Source: JAHJQQ01 sp963737555 | Lineage (GTDB): Bacteria > Pseudomonadota > Gammaproteobacteria > Thiohalobacterales > Thiohalobacteraceae | DNA length: 64,000 nt | Direction of reading: 5' to 3' | Assembly (NCBI GenBank): GCA_963737555.1 | Contig: CAVTTB010000006.1 | Span: 77,273-141,272, forward strand | In this document: positions 55,351-64,000 of the stretch, piece after piece | Layout of the letters: each line of letters begins with the position of its first letter | Position numbering within the stretch: position 1 is the first letter of the stretch | Made by a program: the position numbers and the translations under genes | Notes under the pieces: generated by a model | Databases searched by the model: none | What the model was told of the DNA's origin: nothing | What the model saw: the letters and a program-made list of their open reading frames with translations, nothing else

Positions 55351-57276
55351 TCAGCCCTCCAAAATAGTTAGGCCGCGGCTCGCGATCTCGGCGTTCAGGT
55401 GTGCAGTGAAGGCTTCCACCGTCATCACACCCAAATCTTTACCGCTTCGCGTGCGCACGGCCACAGTGCCCGTTTCAGCTTCCCGGTCCCCGACAACCAA
55501 CAGGTAAGGGACCCGCTGAATCGTGTGCTCGCGGATTTTAAAGCCAATTTTCTCATTCCTCAAGTCCGATTTTGCCCGGATACCCTGTTTCAGCAAGGTT
55601 TCTTCCGCCGCCTTGACCGCATCGATCTGCCGATCGGTGATCGTCATGACCACCACCTGGACCGGTGACAGCCACGCTGGCAGCAGTCCGGCGTAGTGTT
55701 CGATCAATATCCCAATGAAGCGCTCCATGGAGCCCAGGACGGCTCGGTGCAGCATAACCGGCACCTTGCGACTGTTGTCTTCGGCCACATATTCGGCCCC
55801 CAGACGCCCCGGCAGGACAAAATCCAGCTGCAAGGTACCGCACTGCCAGACCCGGCCGATGCAGTCTTTCAGCGAGAACTCGATCTTCGGACCGTAGAAG
55901 GCGCCCTCGCCCGGCTGCAGATCCCAGGCCAGATCCTTGGCGTTCAGTGCCTGCTCCAGCGCATGTTCGGCCTTGGTCCAGACCTCATCGGAGCCGGCGC
56001 GCTTGTCCGGACGGGTCGATAACTTGAACAAAATGTCCGTGAAACCGAAATCCTTGTAGACCTCCAGGACCAGATCGATGAAGCGTTCCGCCTCCTCGCG
56101 CATCTGCTCCTCGGTACAGAAGATATGCGCGTCGTCCTGAGTGAAGCCGCGCACGCGCATCAGGCCGTGCAGCGCACCGGACGGCTCATTGCGATGGCAA
56201 CAACCGAACTCGGCCATGCGCAGCGGCAGATCGCGATAGCTGTGCAGACCGTGATTGAAGATCTGCACATGGCACGGGCAGTTCATCGGCTTGACCGCAT
56301 AGTCGCGATTTTCCGAATGCGTCGTAAACATGTTCTCGCGGTAGAACTCCCAATGCCCGGATTTTTCCCACAGACTGCGATCGACCACTTGCGGCGTGCG
56401 CACTTCCTGGTAGCCCCGGTCATTGAGCTTGTCGCGCATGTACTGCTCGATCGCCTGCCACACCGTCCAGCCGTTGGGGTGCCAGAACACCATGCCCGGC
56501 GCCTCTTCCTGCATATGGAACAAATGCAGTTGCTTGGCGATTTTACGGTGGTCGCGTTTTTCGGCTTCTTCCAAGCGATGCAGATATGCCTTCAAGGCCT
56601 TGGCATCCGTCCACGCCGTGCCGTAAATGCGTTGCAGCATTTCGTTGCGCGAATCGCCGCGCCAATAGGCGCCGGCCACCTTCATTAATTTGAAGGCCTT
56701 GATCTTGCCGGTGGATGGCACATGCGGGCCGCGACACAAATCAATGAAGTCGCCTTGCTGATACAGCGAAATATCATCGCCGGACGGAATGCTCTCGATG
56801 ATCTCGGCCTTGTACGCCTCACCCATATTACGGAAAAAATCCACCGCCTCGTCGCGCGGCATGACTTTGCGCGTGACCGTGAAATCCGCCGCCGTCAGTT
56901 CGGCCATCTTCGCCTCGATAGCGGCAAGATCTTCCGGCGTGAACGGGCGCGAGTAAGCAAAGTCGTAATAGAAGCCGTCTTCGATCACCGGACCGATGGT
57001 GACCTGCGCCTCGGGGAACAGCGCCTTGACGGCCTGTGCGAGCAAGTGCGCGGCGGAATGGCGGATGACATCCAAACCTTCGGCGTCGCGCTCAGTGACA
57101 ATCGCGAGCTGCGCGTCTGCTTCGATCAAGTGCGAGGTGTCGACCAGACGGCCATCGACCCGACCGGCGAGCGCGGCCTTGGCCAAGCCAGGCCCAATCG
57201 CGGCGGCGACATCGTGGACGGTAACGGGTTGTTCAAACTGACGCTGACTGCCGTCGGGGAGCGTAATGGTGGGCAT
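55351..57276 (-). CDS. thrS: Threonyl-tRNA synthetase
   Basis: A 641-residue class II enzyme with an N-terminal TGS domain (MPTITLPDGSQRQFEQPVTV), the editing domain (HSAAHLLAQAVKALFP) and the catalytic core with MNCPCHVQIF, FGCCHRNEPSGALHGLMRVRGFTQDDAHIF in part, then the anticodon domain (KIGFKIREHTIQRVPYLLVVGDRE in part). First gene of the operon running to the MerR gene; the infC start lies three bases past its stop. Confidence 0.97.
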   Translation of the reverse strand: MPTITLPDGSQRQFEQPVTVHDVAAAIGPGLAKAALAGRVDGRLVDTSHLIEADAQLAIVTERDAEGLDVIRHSAAHLLAQAVKALFPEAQVTIGPVIEDGFYYDFAYSRPFTPEDLAAIEAKMAELTAADFTVTRKVMPRDEAVDFFRNMGEAYKAEIIESIPSGDDISLYQQGDFIDLCRGPHVPSTGKIKAFKLMKVAGAYWRGDSRNEMLQRIYGTAWTDAKALKAYLHRLEEAEKRDHRKIAKQLHLFHMQEEAPGMVFWHPNGWTVWQAIEQYMRDKLNDRGYQEVRTPQVVDRSLWEKSGHWEFYRENMFTTHSENRDYAVKPMNCPCHVQIFNHGLHSYRDLPLRMAEFGCCHRNEPSGALHGLMRVRGFTQDDAHIFCTEEQMREEAERFIDLVLEVYKDFGFTDILFKLSTRPDKRAGSDEVWTKAEHALEQALNAKDLAWDLQPGEGAFYGPKIEFSLKDCIGRVWQCGTLQLDFVLPGRLGAEYVAEDNSRKVPVMLHRAVLGSMERFIGILIEHYAGLLPAWLSPVQVVVMTITDRQIDAVKAAEETLLKQGIRAKSDLRNEKIGFKIREHTIQRVPYLLVVGDREAETGTVAVRTRSGKDLGVMTVEAFTAHLNAEIASRGLTILEG

Positions 57277-57279
57277 TGC

Positions 57280-57402
57280 TTATCTCCAGTGGTGACCGGT
57301 ACGAGGGGCCACATGTTTATATAGGGTGAAGTAAATCAGCGCGTCGCAAATAAATATCGATAACAACATGCCACGCAATCGTTTAGCGCTAAATACCCGC
57401 AT
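57280..57402 (-). CDS. Possible 40-residue leader ORF upstream of thrS
   Basis: An open frame from ATG 57402 to TAA 57280 encodes a short peptide beginning MRVFSAKRLRGMLLSIFICD and ending RTGHHWR, with a hydrophobic middle that could span a membrane. GAGAGGGCGG precedes the ATG closely. The stop is three bases before the thrS start. It has no known relatives that I recognise and may be chance. Confidence 0.2.
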   Translation of the reverse strand: MRVFSAKRLRGMLLSIFICDALIYFTLYKHVAPRTGHHWR

Positions 57403-57468
57403 CCGCCCTCTCGGTTGACCTTAACGCAATCAGACACTTAACGCAGGCGCGGATACTAGCCTGCGAAC

Positions 57469-57750
57469 TTGCATCCGTCAATTCAAGCCCTGCACCCAGC
57501 CACCACCGGCCTGCCCGCGCAAGAAGACTTCGGCTACGTCGCCGCCACCGCATTAGGTGTGAGCGTCTACGACAACCGCTGGGAACTGGCCGCCTATGAT
57601 GTCGGCTCCGATTTAAAACTCGGCGCGCGCTTCCCGATTAATTACATCGAAGGTCAGGATTTCAAAGCCTCACTCGACGACGTGAAATTCGAAGTGCCAA
57701 ATATCGACCCGGCAGCGATGATCGATCAGGTGATTGGGGCGGCGGTGTAG
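57469..57750 (+). CDS. Unrecognised small protein, possibly a gene fragment
   Basis: An open frame of 93 codons from TTG 57469, containing EDFGYVAATALGVSVYDNRWEL, YDVGSDLKLGARFPINYIEG and DVKFEVPNIDPAAMIDQVIGA in part. Composition is protein-like and GC-rich like the core genome, but there is no ATG and no clear ribosome-binding site, so it may be the 3' part of a longer lost gene. It marks the left edge of the accessory region next to thrS. No family recognised. Confidence 0.4.
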   Translation: MHPSIQALHPATTGLPAQEDFGYVAATALGVSVYDNRWELAAYDVGSDLKLGARFPINYIEGQDFKASLDDVKFEVPNIDPAAMIDQVIGAAV

Positions 57751-58095
57751 GCGCTGTGTGTAGGCGATGTATTTCAAATGCGGACATTGCAACATAAAGA
57801 GACAAGGCCGGCTTTCGACCGTTCTCGGTCTTACAGCAAATACCAATTTCGCGATCACGCAAAGCCTGCTCTGTGTCAGGAAGCGTCGTTAACGGTCCGG
57901 GTGTACGGAGTCGGCCACCAAAGTCTCAGGAACCATGGTGAGTTGTCCCCCGGCGTCCGCACGGGCCGGCTGTTAGAGCGCAGTTTCTTCAAAACTAAGA
58001 CAATAGTGATTGTAGCCACAAAGGGGGCCAACAACTCAGACCCCACAATGACCAATGCTGATACAGGGTGGAAAAATTCGATGATCGGAGCACGC
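57751..58095. other. Gap without a supported gene
   Basis: About 345 bases between the small protein and the end of the TPR gene. A plus-strand frame is open across part of it and into the TPR gene, but it has no recognisable content and overlaps a better-supported gene. I see no RNA gene, repeat or clear promoter. Base composition changes here from GC-rich to AT-rich. Confidence 0.6.
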
Positions 58096-61063
58096 TCAAC
58101 CTTCATTCTTCAGCAAAAAACACAGTTTATCCCTATCGCAATAGGCGAGACGGCCGCGGTGACCTTTTCCATCAATCGATCCAGCAAGCATCCACAGCCG
58201 AGGACAATTTTCAGTCGAAATCAAAATTGCTTTCTGATTCCGAACATCCTCGAAGCCATATGCCATCCCCCAAATAATTGCCTCCAGCCAAACGGAAAGT
58301 GTCTCGACACCTAGAGATGGAAGTCCCTCAACCTGGTCATAGATGTCTCGATAGTAGGTACTTGAGTATCCAGAAGTCGACACCGTCTTGAAAAGTGATA
58401 TAAATTTCTGATCAGACACTAAAGTAGCTGCTCGATGTCTATTGCGAGCGAACTGTTCCTCCCTCATCGGATAGGAAAGAAGGCGCAAGAAATTTCGATT
58501 GTACGATCCCTTTGCGCCACCAATTAGGTCGCCGAGAGTTCCCGTATCCAAGGCATGAGACATTGCCTCCCTAGTAAATTCCGATCGACCCTTCAAATAA
58601 AGACTCTCGATAATCGAGCTAGTCAGAAATTGACTCACTCGTCTTGATAATGACGAGTTCCCCTGAAATGAGAAATATTTCAGAACACTTGGTGCATCAT
58701 GAGTAATTCCACCTATTTTAGCTAACCCGGAAATGAATTGCTTCGACACCGCTGGAAGGTAGCGCCTCACTGACAAGTCTGAACATCTCAGGAAACAGAC
58801 CGTGTTTCGAGCTGCTCGACAAACACTCAGATATCCATAGAGTAATATCTTTGTCGGCTTCATAAGATGCGCTTTCAGCACGGTCGAGGTTAATCTGAAA
58901 AGCCCTTAAAGCTGGCTCCAGCACTTCCGTTATATTCTCCCAACCACGCTGAAAACGTACTTTGGAAAGATGAATTAGCGCTTTTTGATCAGTAGGCACC
59001 CGATAGATAATGTTCTTCAGCACTTCTTCAGATTCCCGGAAAAGGCCTTGTGCAGAAAATGAAAAAGCCAAAACCGCTAATATAGGTATGTTAGACGTTT
59101 GATTACTTTTCTGGATGAAAGTCTCAAGAAGCGACTGTGCTTCGGTGTGCCTATTAGGCTGAAACCTTGCCAATGCCGCTTGAAGCACGGCATATGAATC
59201 CCCGGGAGACTTCTCTATGGCAATGTCCGCATACTTGCAAGCATCGCCATAATTTTCAAGTAGCCTCGCAACAGCCGAAAGCCTCGTATACCAAAACACG
59301 TCATCCCAATTATGAATACCGAAAAGTAGTAGTTCCTTTGCCCACTCCAAATATCTGGGTTCAGAGGTTGCTTTCGCTCGCGACAAAAAATAAATCGATA
59401 GAGACTCGATAACAATGCGAGACCGGAAGTCAAACGGCTCGCTTAACAGGTCTATTGTAGACATTAAACTGTTTTGCGGGCTCGCCACAGAACGTTCAAG
59501 GTCAATGGTGTCCGTTATGACGCGGGCCAAACTGTCTTTTGGAAAAGTCAGCACGCCAGAGGTCAAATCCCCAAGACTACCGTCGCCAGCTTGCCGCAAA
59601 AAGGTACTAAACAAGCTGATATCGTTTGGCCTTGTCTTAATTTTTGCTAATATCTGCGCGGCATCATATTCAACCACAGTAGAAGAATAATCTAGGTTCG
59701 AAATATTGTTTTCACACACTAGAAAGCGGGACTCGTGCGCCTTGTCATGGGCGTGGCGTGTTGCGTAACGTATTTGGCTTAATATTTGACCTTGCCCAAC
59801 AGAATCCAACTTTGACGCAAGAAAAAGAATGTGCTGGAAAGGTTTCGAAGAATAGCTGTACCAACAAGGTGTGGATGTTATCCTTTGAAGAATGGTCTGT
59901 GTACATGCCAACACAATTTGCAAGCTATCTAGGTTCTTCTTGCCAATGAGATAGGATATTTCGCACTCGGCGACACATAGCCCGCTATATATCGCCTTAT
60001 AGCTGTCTTTCTCATCCTTCAAATCCGCTCTAATACGGTTAATTTCCTCAAGCAGCTGCCATGAATATGAATTGATCTCGTTAATCGAAACTTCGACTTT
60101 CGTGTAAGAGGCCAATGCGTCGAGAAATAATTTGTCTATTTGCACTATACCAAGCTGGAGTAATCTAATACGATAGTCGATATCTTTTGTCAGCTGGTTG
60201 GCAAAATGCAATGCGACAATATTAAGATTCTTGCTTAGTTCGCGTCGCTTATTTATCTGTTCACTACTCAGGGCAGCCGAAGTTGTCACGCAATAGACAG
60301 CCAAAATACGGGCGGCCCCGCTCAACTCATTCACAGTATGAGACATGTCATCTTTTGAGTGTAGTTCGATAATATCCTCTATACTAAGACCTTGGTTTCT
60401 GTCTAAAATCGAAGCTTGCAGAAGACTGATCTCCTCAACTATCTCCGGTAATTCTAGGCCGCCACCCTTGTCGAATCTGCCATACAGTCGAAGAACCTCG
60501 ATAGCTCTGTTAGCGTTGAATATTTGCCGTGCAAGATCCGGAGCCGTGTCATGACTGATACGGATCTTAGAATTTAAAAACACTGTTCCACGAACCACAA
60601 TCCAGATAAGTTTTTCAATTATCGGGGAATCGATTTTATTCCCGCTCCGGAGATGATCAAGTGCCCTGTCGATGAGATTGCCAATAATCGGAAATGAAGC
60701 GCATTTTTCTAGAATAAGGGCATCAATTTTGTTCTTAATGATATCCAAGAACTCGTTGGTCAAATGCGAATCGGAGTCGAGGCAATTCTGTAGCCAGGTT
60801 GACGTATAATTTTCTATCTTATGTCTGGATCCTGGTTTGATGGAACAGTCAAGTTTCAAATGAGAGAAATGAGCTTCAATGGTTTCAACAGTGGCCCGCA
60901 TTTTCTTCATGCGATCAAAATAGATCACAAGATCGCCTTGCTCGAAATGAGATAGATGCTTGGCCGAAATACTTGCCTGAGACGCATCGAACCCGAAGAT
61001 TTCGGACGCAGTCTCAATGGTAGAGTCGGCTTGGATTCTCATATTATAAAGCTCTTTATCCAT
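58096..61063 (-). CDS. Large TPR-like protein of unknown function, probably frameshifted
   Basis: The first frame gives 781 residues starting MDKELYNMRIQADSTIETAS. It is almost wholly helical; a C-terminal part (about residues 560-720) looks like TPR repeats (ENYGDACKYADIAIEKSPGD; ESEEVLKNIIYRVPTDQKAL). Near 58747 it stops, while an overlapping frame continues with ISGLAKIGGITHDAPSVLKY to the stop at 58096 (about 210 more residues, with GDLIGGAKGSYNRNFLRLL). One indel would make a single ~988-residue protein; two overlapping genes are possible. Codon use and composition (near 43% G+C by eye) differ strongly from the flanks, pointing to transfer. No enzyme motif found. Confidence 0.7.
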
Positions 61064-61628
61064 TTTTCGTTCGAAACGACTGTATACTCCATATCTGCTT
61101 CAACTCGCTCAATAAGTTGTTTCTCATTAGATGAAAGCATTCCGGTTTTCCCGAATTCTTCACTGTGCCGCAAAATCTCCTCTTCGATTTCCTGAACTAC
61201 AGGGGCATACATAGGATCCTCTAATGTGGACAACTTTCTCATCAGTATTAATTTTTGTTTCAGTCGAAATACTCGCTGTACTTCTTCAGATATAAAAGTG
61301 GTGGCAACAAAATTCGCAACCGTAGTATTCTCCATAATTCTAGAGAGTGGAAGTAGTCTCTTGGGAATTTTCGATGGGTTTTTCTCAAGGGCCCGCAATG
61401 TTTGAAATGCGAGGAAATCCAGATAGCGACCAAGTATGATGGGGTCATGGAGTGTCCTTGGGGTATGGCGAATCGGTGCTTCAATTGCTGGGGGAAGCTT
61501 TGTTCTGATGCTTCAAAGTCGTGTAACTTGGAAGTATCCAACTGCCGAAGCGAATTGGAAACTGGTAAATACCCATAAAACCGCGTTTGATCTAGGAATT
61601 CGAAGTACCTGGTTCTTGCGATTCTCAA
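61039..61628 (-). CDS. Unrecognised protein coupled to the TPR gene, frameshifted
   Basis: The C-terminal frame (ALEKNPSKIPKRLLPLSRIM, STLEDPMYAPVVQEIEEEIL, EYTVVSNEKWIKSFII) overlaps the TPR gene start by 25 bases. Upstream coding continues in another frame as ARTRYFEFLDQTRFYGYLPV...RQLDTSKLHDFEASEQ, changing frame between about 61400 and 61510; a further short stretch (LLILENRKNQ) may precede it near 61630-61650. The restored product would be about 200 residues. AT-rich like its partner. The true start is not visible and the 5' end may have been lost at the IS91-like junction. Confidence 0.45.
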
Positions 61629-61826
61629 GGATCAACAGAACATTCACAGGTAATGAAGGGGCATGCGCCCTGCTACCTCACGAAAATCTCCCCATTCAGC
61701 CCTCACCATCGAATAATCCTCGCTCGCCACGCCCCTTTCGTTCCATCCCGGTCGCCAGGCCAACCGAAGCCGTGCCGTGTCTGTGTGGTAACGGCATGTG
61801 GGTGGAACGAGGGGGATTTGATGGCG

Positions 61827-61944
61827 TCAGCCAAACAGACCGGCCGGTGGCGCCCGGCCTTGCGGTAACCGGCCGCCCTCTGCGGGGGGCCGTGTTTTTG
61901 GAGGTGGGTGAGTATCTTCTCTATCACCACCGGGACATCGATTG
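61827..61944 (-). mobile_element. Probable C-terminal remnant of an IS91-family transposase
   Basis: On the minus strand the frame at 61944 reads IDVPVVIEKILTHLQKHGPP, very like the usual end of IS91-type transposases (DPxVIEKILTHL). One frame over, the sequence ends LPQGRAPPAGLFG followed by a stop at 61827, again in the style of these proteins. Only about 40 codons remain and they are frame-broken. The flanking GC-rich stretch 61700-61830 may be the element's terminal region. Assignment is by recall of the motif. Confidence 0.4.
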
Positions 61945-62074
61945 ATGTGTACTACTGCTTTGGGGCGGTGGCAGCCCTGGAAATAGTTCAACAATCCAGC
62001 GCCACAAGGCTTGTCCGCTAATCGCCGGTTGCTGCTATTCAACATATCCTTTACCAAGGTCTGCTCTCAGCCAC

Positions 62075-62160
62075 AGAAATTGCCGCGTCGCTTTCCCATA
62101 GAATCACTTCGTGCTTCGTTATGGGTACCTTACCCTTCAGGTCTAGGCATCCTCGCAATG
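62075..62160. repeat. Partial second copy of the GTCATTGCGAG-type repeat
   Basis: Shares ATTGCCGCGTCGCT, CCATAGAATC, GCTTCGTTATGGGTACCTTA and GGCATCCTCGCAATG, in the same order and spacing, with 30455-30541. The left terminal arm present in the full copy is missing here, replaced by unrelated sequence. It lies between the IS91-like remnant and hipBA, marking the right edge of the AT-rich island. Confidence 0.88.
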
Positions 62161-62258
62161 GCTAAAATTCAGGCTTCCACTGCCTCTGCGAGCACCTGAT
62201 GTAACAAGCCAAACCGTGCTAAAGCCTTCCCTGACATAAGATCGAGCCATCAATATTT

Positions 62259-62374
62259 TATCGTATTCGATCAAATATTACGATTAAAATATTTAATTAC
62301 CGTATACGATAATTATTAATATTGCCGTAATCGGTAATTATGTTCTATATTCAGTCTATATTATCGAATACGAA
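62259..62374 (+). promoter_or_regulatory. AT-rich promoter with four operator-like sites upstream of hipBA
   Basis: Four related motifs precede hipB: TATCGTATTCGATC (62259-62272), TACCGTATACGATAAT (62298-62313, palindromic core CGTATACG), GCCGTAATCGGTAATTA (62324-62340) and TTATCGAATACGAA (62361-62374). Read on suitable strands they fit TATCGnATACGR. A -10-like TATATT (62357-62362) touches the last site. AGAGG lies six bases before the hipB ATG. HipB proteins repress their own operon by binding several spaced palindromes, which fits this layout. Confidence 0.75.
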
Positions 62375-62386
62375 CAGAGGCCAGCC

Positions 62387-62632
62387 ATGAGCGACGGACT
62401 AACAGAATTGCTTGCAGAAATTGTGGATGCCGCTGAAAAGCTTGGGAAAACCCAGGCGGAGATCGTCGCCCAGGCGGGAATCGGGGCGTCGTCGCTGTCC
62501 CGCGCCAAACGCGTCGGCGATATGCGGGTGTCGACCCTGGAGAAGTTGGCGAAGACTGTCGGGCTGCGGCTGACGCTGAGCACGGATGTGCCGATCGCCG
62601 CCAAGATCCAGAAAGGAACGCTGTTCAAATGA
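62387..62632 (+). CDS. hipB: HipB-like XRE-family antitoxin
   Basis: An 81-residue helix-turn-helix protein: LLAEIVDAAEKLGKTQAEIV, GIGASSLSRAKRVGDMRVSTLEKLAKTVGLRLTL in part, ending QKGTLFK. It would bind the operator sites upstream and neutralise HipA. Its stop overlaps the hipA start as ATGA. Shorter than E. coli HipB by few residues. Confidence 0.88.
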   Translation: MSDGLTELLAEIVDAAEKLGKTQAEIVAQAGIGASSLSRAKRVGDMRVSTLEKLAKTVGLRLTLSTDVPIAAKIQKGTLFK

Positions 62633-64000
62633 GAGAACGTCGCGCCGAGGTCTGGACGCGCCAGGCTGTGCAGCCGATGAAAATGGGCAGCCTGTATGTG
62701 TCGGACACGCAGTGCCGTTTCACCTATGACCTGGACTATCTGCAGGCCGGTCTGCCGGGACTCGGTCGTGTGTACGCGCCGGAGTTCTTCGGCGAGAACA
62801 CCATCAAGCGCGCGCGCAGTCAGGCGTTCGATTTTCTGCCCCCGCTCCAGGCACTGATCCCGCCGCATGCCGAAGACAATTTCATTCGTCGATTGGTGGT
62901 GCAGGCCTTACAGAAAAAAGGCGTGCCGATGCGCGACCGCTTCGAGCAGGACTGGGAGATTCTCATGCTCGCCGGTCACGGCGGCATCGGCCATATCGAC
63001 GTGTTCGCCAGCGATGAGGAAGCACGGGCGTGGTATGCAAAACCCAGCAGCAAGTTGCGCGCGGTGGTGGATGCAGAGTTTGGTTTTTCGCTGAAAGAAT
63101 TTCTAACCTGGTTCGATGAAGACGCGGAACACTTGCTGTCGATCATCGGACCGACGCCGTCGGTGGGCGGCATGGTACCGAAACTGTTGCTGGCGATTCC
63201 GGCAAACGGTTGGGATGGACAGATCGGCCTGCCGACACGCTATGGCGACACGCACAACACCGACGTAGTACTCAAGCTGGAAAAGAGCACGCTCTATCCC
63301 GGTATCGTGGAGCTAGAGGCGATGGGCCTGGATATCCATAAGGCCGCCGGGCTAAACGTGCCGCGCTATTGGCGCGTGGACTTGTCGGGCGTGCCCGGCA
63401 TCGCGATTGAACGTTTTGACCGCGATGCGCAACGCGTGCCTTTATTCATGGAGTCGTTGTATTCCATTCTGGCCTCGGCGGATGAAAGCATCCTCACGCC
63501 TTACGATGCGCCCTATGATCGCATCGGCCGTGCATTGAACAGTCCGGACATTCAATTGGTCACCGATCGCAAGGCCGCTGTCGAACATCTTCTGCAACGC
63601 TTGCTGTTGGCCATGCTGACCGGCAACGGCGATCTGCATCTGGCCAATCTGTCACTGCTGAACACACCCACCGGCATGGCCTTCTCGCCGGTCTACGATC
63701 CCACGCCGATGCGCGCCTATTCACTGCACAACGCCTTGGTACCGGCCGGCATGCTATTCGGTGATTATTCAGACTACATCAAAAACCAAGATACGGCCGT
63801 CGGCTTTGAACAGGCCATCACGCGCTTCATCAAGGGCTTGGGTATCGCCAAGGACAGAGGCCGCGCCATCATCGAAAAGGCGCTCGCCGATACAGCGGAT
63901 TTCACCGATCGCGTCGCGGCGCTGACGACGCTGCCGCCGGAACACAAACAGCGCCTGGAAAACATTCACGCCGACATCGCGCAGAGATTGCGCACGATGG
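62629..64000 (+). CDS. hipA: HipA-like serine/threonine kinase toxin, 3' end outside the window
   Basis: One uninterrupted frame of 457 codons runs to the window edge. It starts MRERRAEVWTRQ, has the N-terminal subdomain with YLQAGLPGLGRVYAPEFF, a glycine-rich loop PSVGGMVPKLLLAIP, a lysine in VVLKLEKS, and the kinase catalytic segment MLTGNGDLHLANLSLL followed by VYDPTPMRAYS. HipA toxins phosphorylate aminoacyl-tRNA synthetases such as GltX and cause growth arrest; the target here is unknown. E. coli HipA has about 440 residues, so the stop is probably just beyond 64000. Confidence 0.9.
   Translation, partial: MRERRAEVWTRQAVQPMKMGSLYVSDTQCRFTYDLDYLQAGLPGLGRVYAPEFFGENTIKRARSQAFDFLPPLQALIPPHAEDNFIRRLVVQALQKKGVPMRDRFEQDWEILMLAGHGGIGHIDVFASDEEARAWYAKPSSKLRAVVDAEFGFSLKEFLTWFDEDAEHLLSIIGPTPSVGGMVPKLLLAIPANGWDGQIGLPTRYGDTHNTDVVLKLEKSTLYPGIVELEAMGLDIHKAAGLNVPRYWRVDLSGVPGIAIERFDRDAQRVPLFMESLYSILASADESILTPYDAPYDRIGRALNSPDIQLVTDRKAAVEHLLQRLLLAMLTGNGDLHLANLSLLNTPTGMAFSPVYDPTPMRAYSLHNALVPAGMLFGDYSDYIKNQDTAVGFEQAITRFIKGLGIAKDRGRAIIEKALADTADFTDRVAALTTLPPEHKQRLENIHADIAQRLRTM

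Noticed and set aside
57778..58314. A 178-codon plus-strand frame at the end of the TPR gene
   Set aside because: About 220 bases overlap the C-terminus of the TPR protein in antisense, and the rest has no protein-like signature or ribosome-binding site.
61436..61945. A 169-codon plus-strand frame over the island border
   Set aside because: It crosses both the small island gene and the IS91-like remnant in antisense; its later part has a repetitive GC-rich composition.

Overview
The window looks like the chromosome of a gammaproteobacterium, probably a relative of the sulfur-oxidising Chromatiales-type lineages. The basis is the gene order (msbA-lpxK-ycaR-kdsB, lolCD, nagZ with an MTA/MTI phosphorylase, sdhCDAB-sdhE-ygfX, thrS-infC-rpmI-rplT-pheST-ihfA-merR), the two DsrE-family proteins and an exported rhodanese. 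Most of it is GC-rich core DNA. The order-level placement is inference; no 16S or marker search was possible.

Layout. 0-7.7 kb: lipid A/KDO genes (kdsB, Trm112-like, lpxK, msbA), exbBD and comEC on the minus strand. 7.7-13.1 kb: DUF2062 protein, chitosanase-like protein, LolCD lipoprotein exporter, a lone HicA-like protein, a MotY-like OmpA protein and a small exported protein. 13.1-18.7 kb: agmatine-to-putrescine genes aguA/aguB, bioA, a ferredoxin-domain DAHP synthase, a small exported protein and a periplasmic rhodanese. 18.7-20.9 kb: a TetR regulator divergent from an unknown gene and a DsrE2-like gene, with a perfect palindromic operator between them. 21-30.4 kb: mfd, a CsiV-like protein, an AI-2E-type permease, purine salvage (MTI phosphorylase, HPRT), DsrE, patatin and nagZ. 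30.5-37.2 kb: peptide ABC permeases, a GGDEF/EAL protein, and a CYTH-binding protein-L,D-transpeptidase operon. 37.4-44.5 kb: succinate dehydrogenase with its assembly factors, ygfZ and a second GGDEF/EAL protein. 44.7-49.9 kb: lysS, prfB, aroG, mlaA and tRNA-Pro(GGG). 49.9-57.3 kb: the translation/IHF operon. 57.4-62.2 kb: an AT-rich accessory island with a large TPR protein and a coupled small upstream gene, both unrecognised, bordered by a probable IS91-type transposase remnant. 62.2-64 kb: hipBA toxin-antitoxin with an AT-rich operator array; hipA runs off the window.

The strongest feature of the window is technical. At least 16 genes are broken by a single-base frameshift, several in C, G or T runs, and they include genes that are normally essential (lpxK, prfB) or highly conserved (mfd). 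The simplest reading is uncorrected indel errors in the source assembly, so these genes are annotated here at full length with the break point given. Only the prfB CTT-TGA shift is a genuine programmed event.

Four kinds of non-coding palindromic repeat sit between genes. The best biological leads are the TetR-DsrE2 locus, the AT-rich TPR gene pair and the hipBA operator array.
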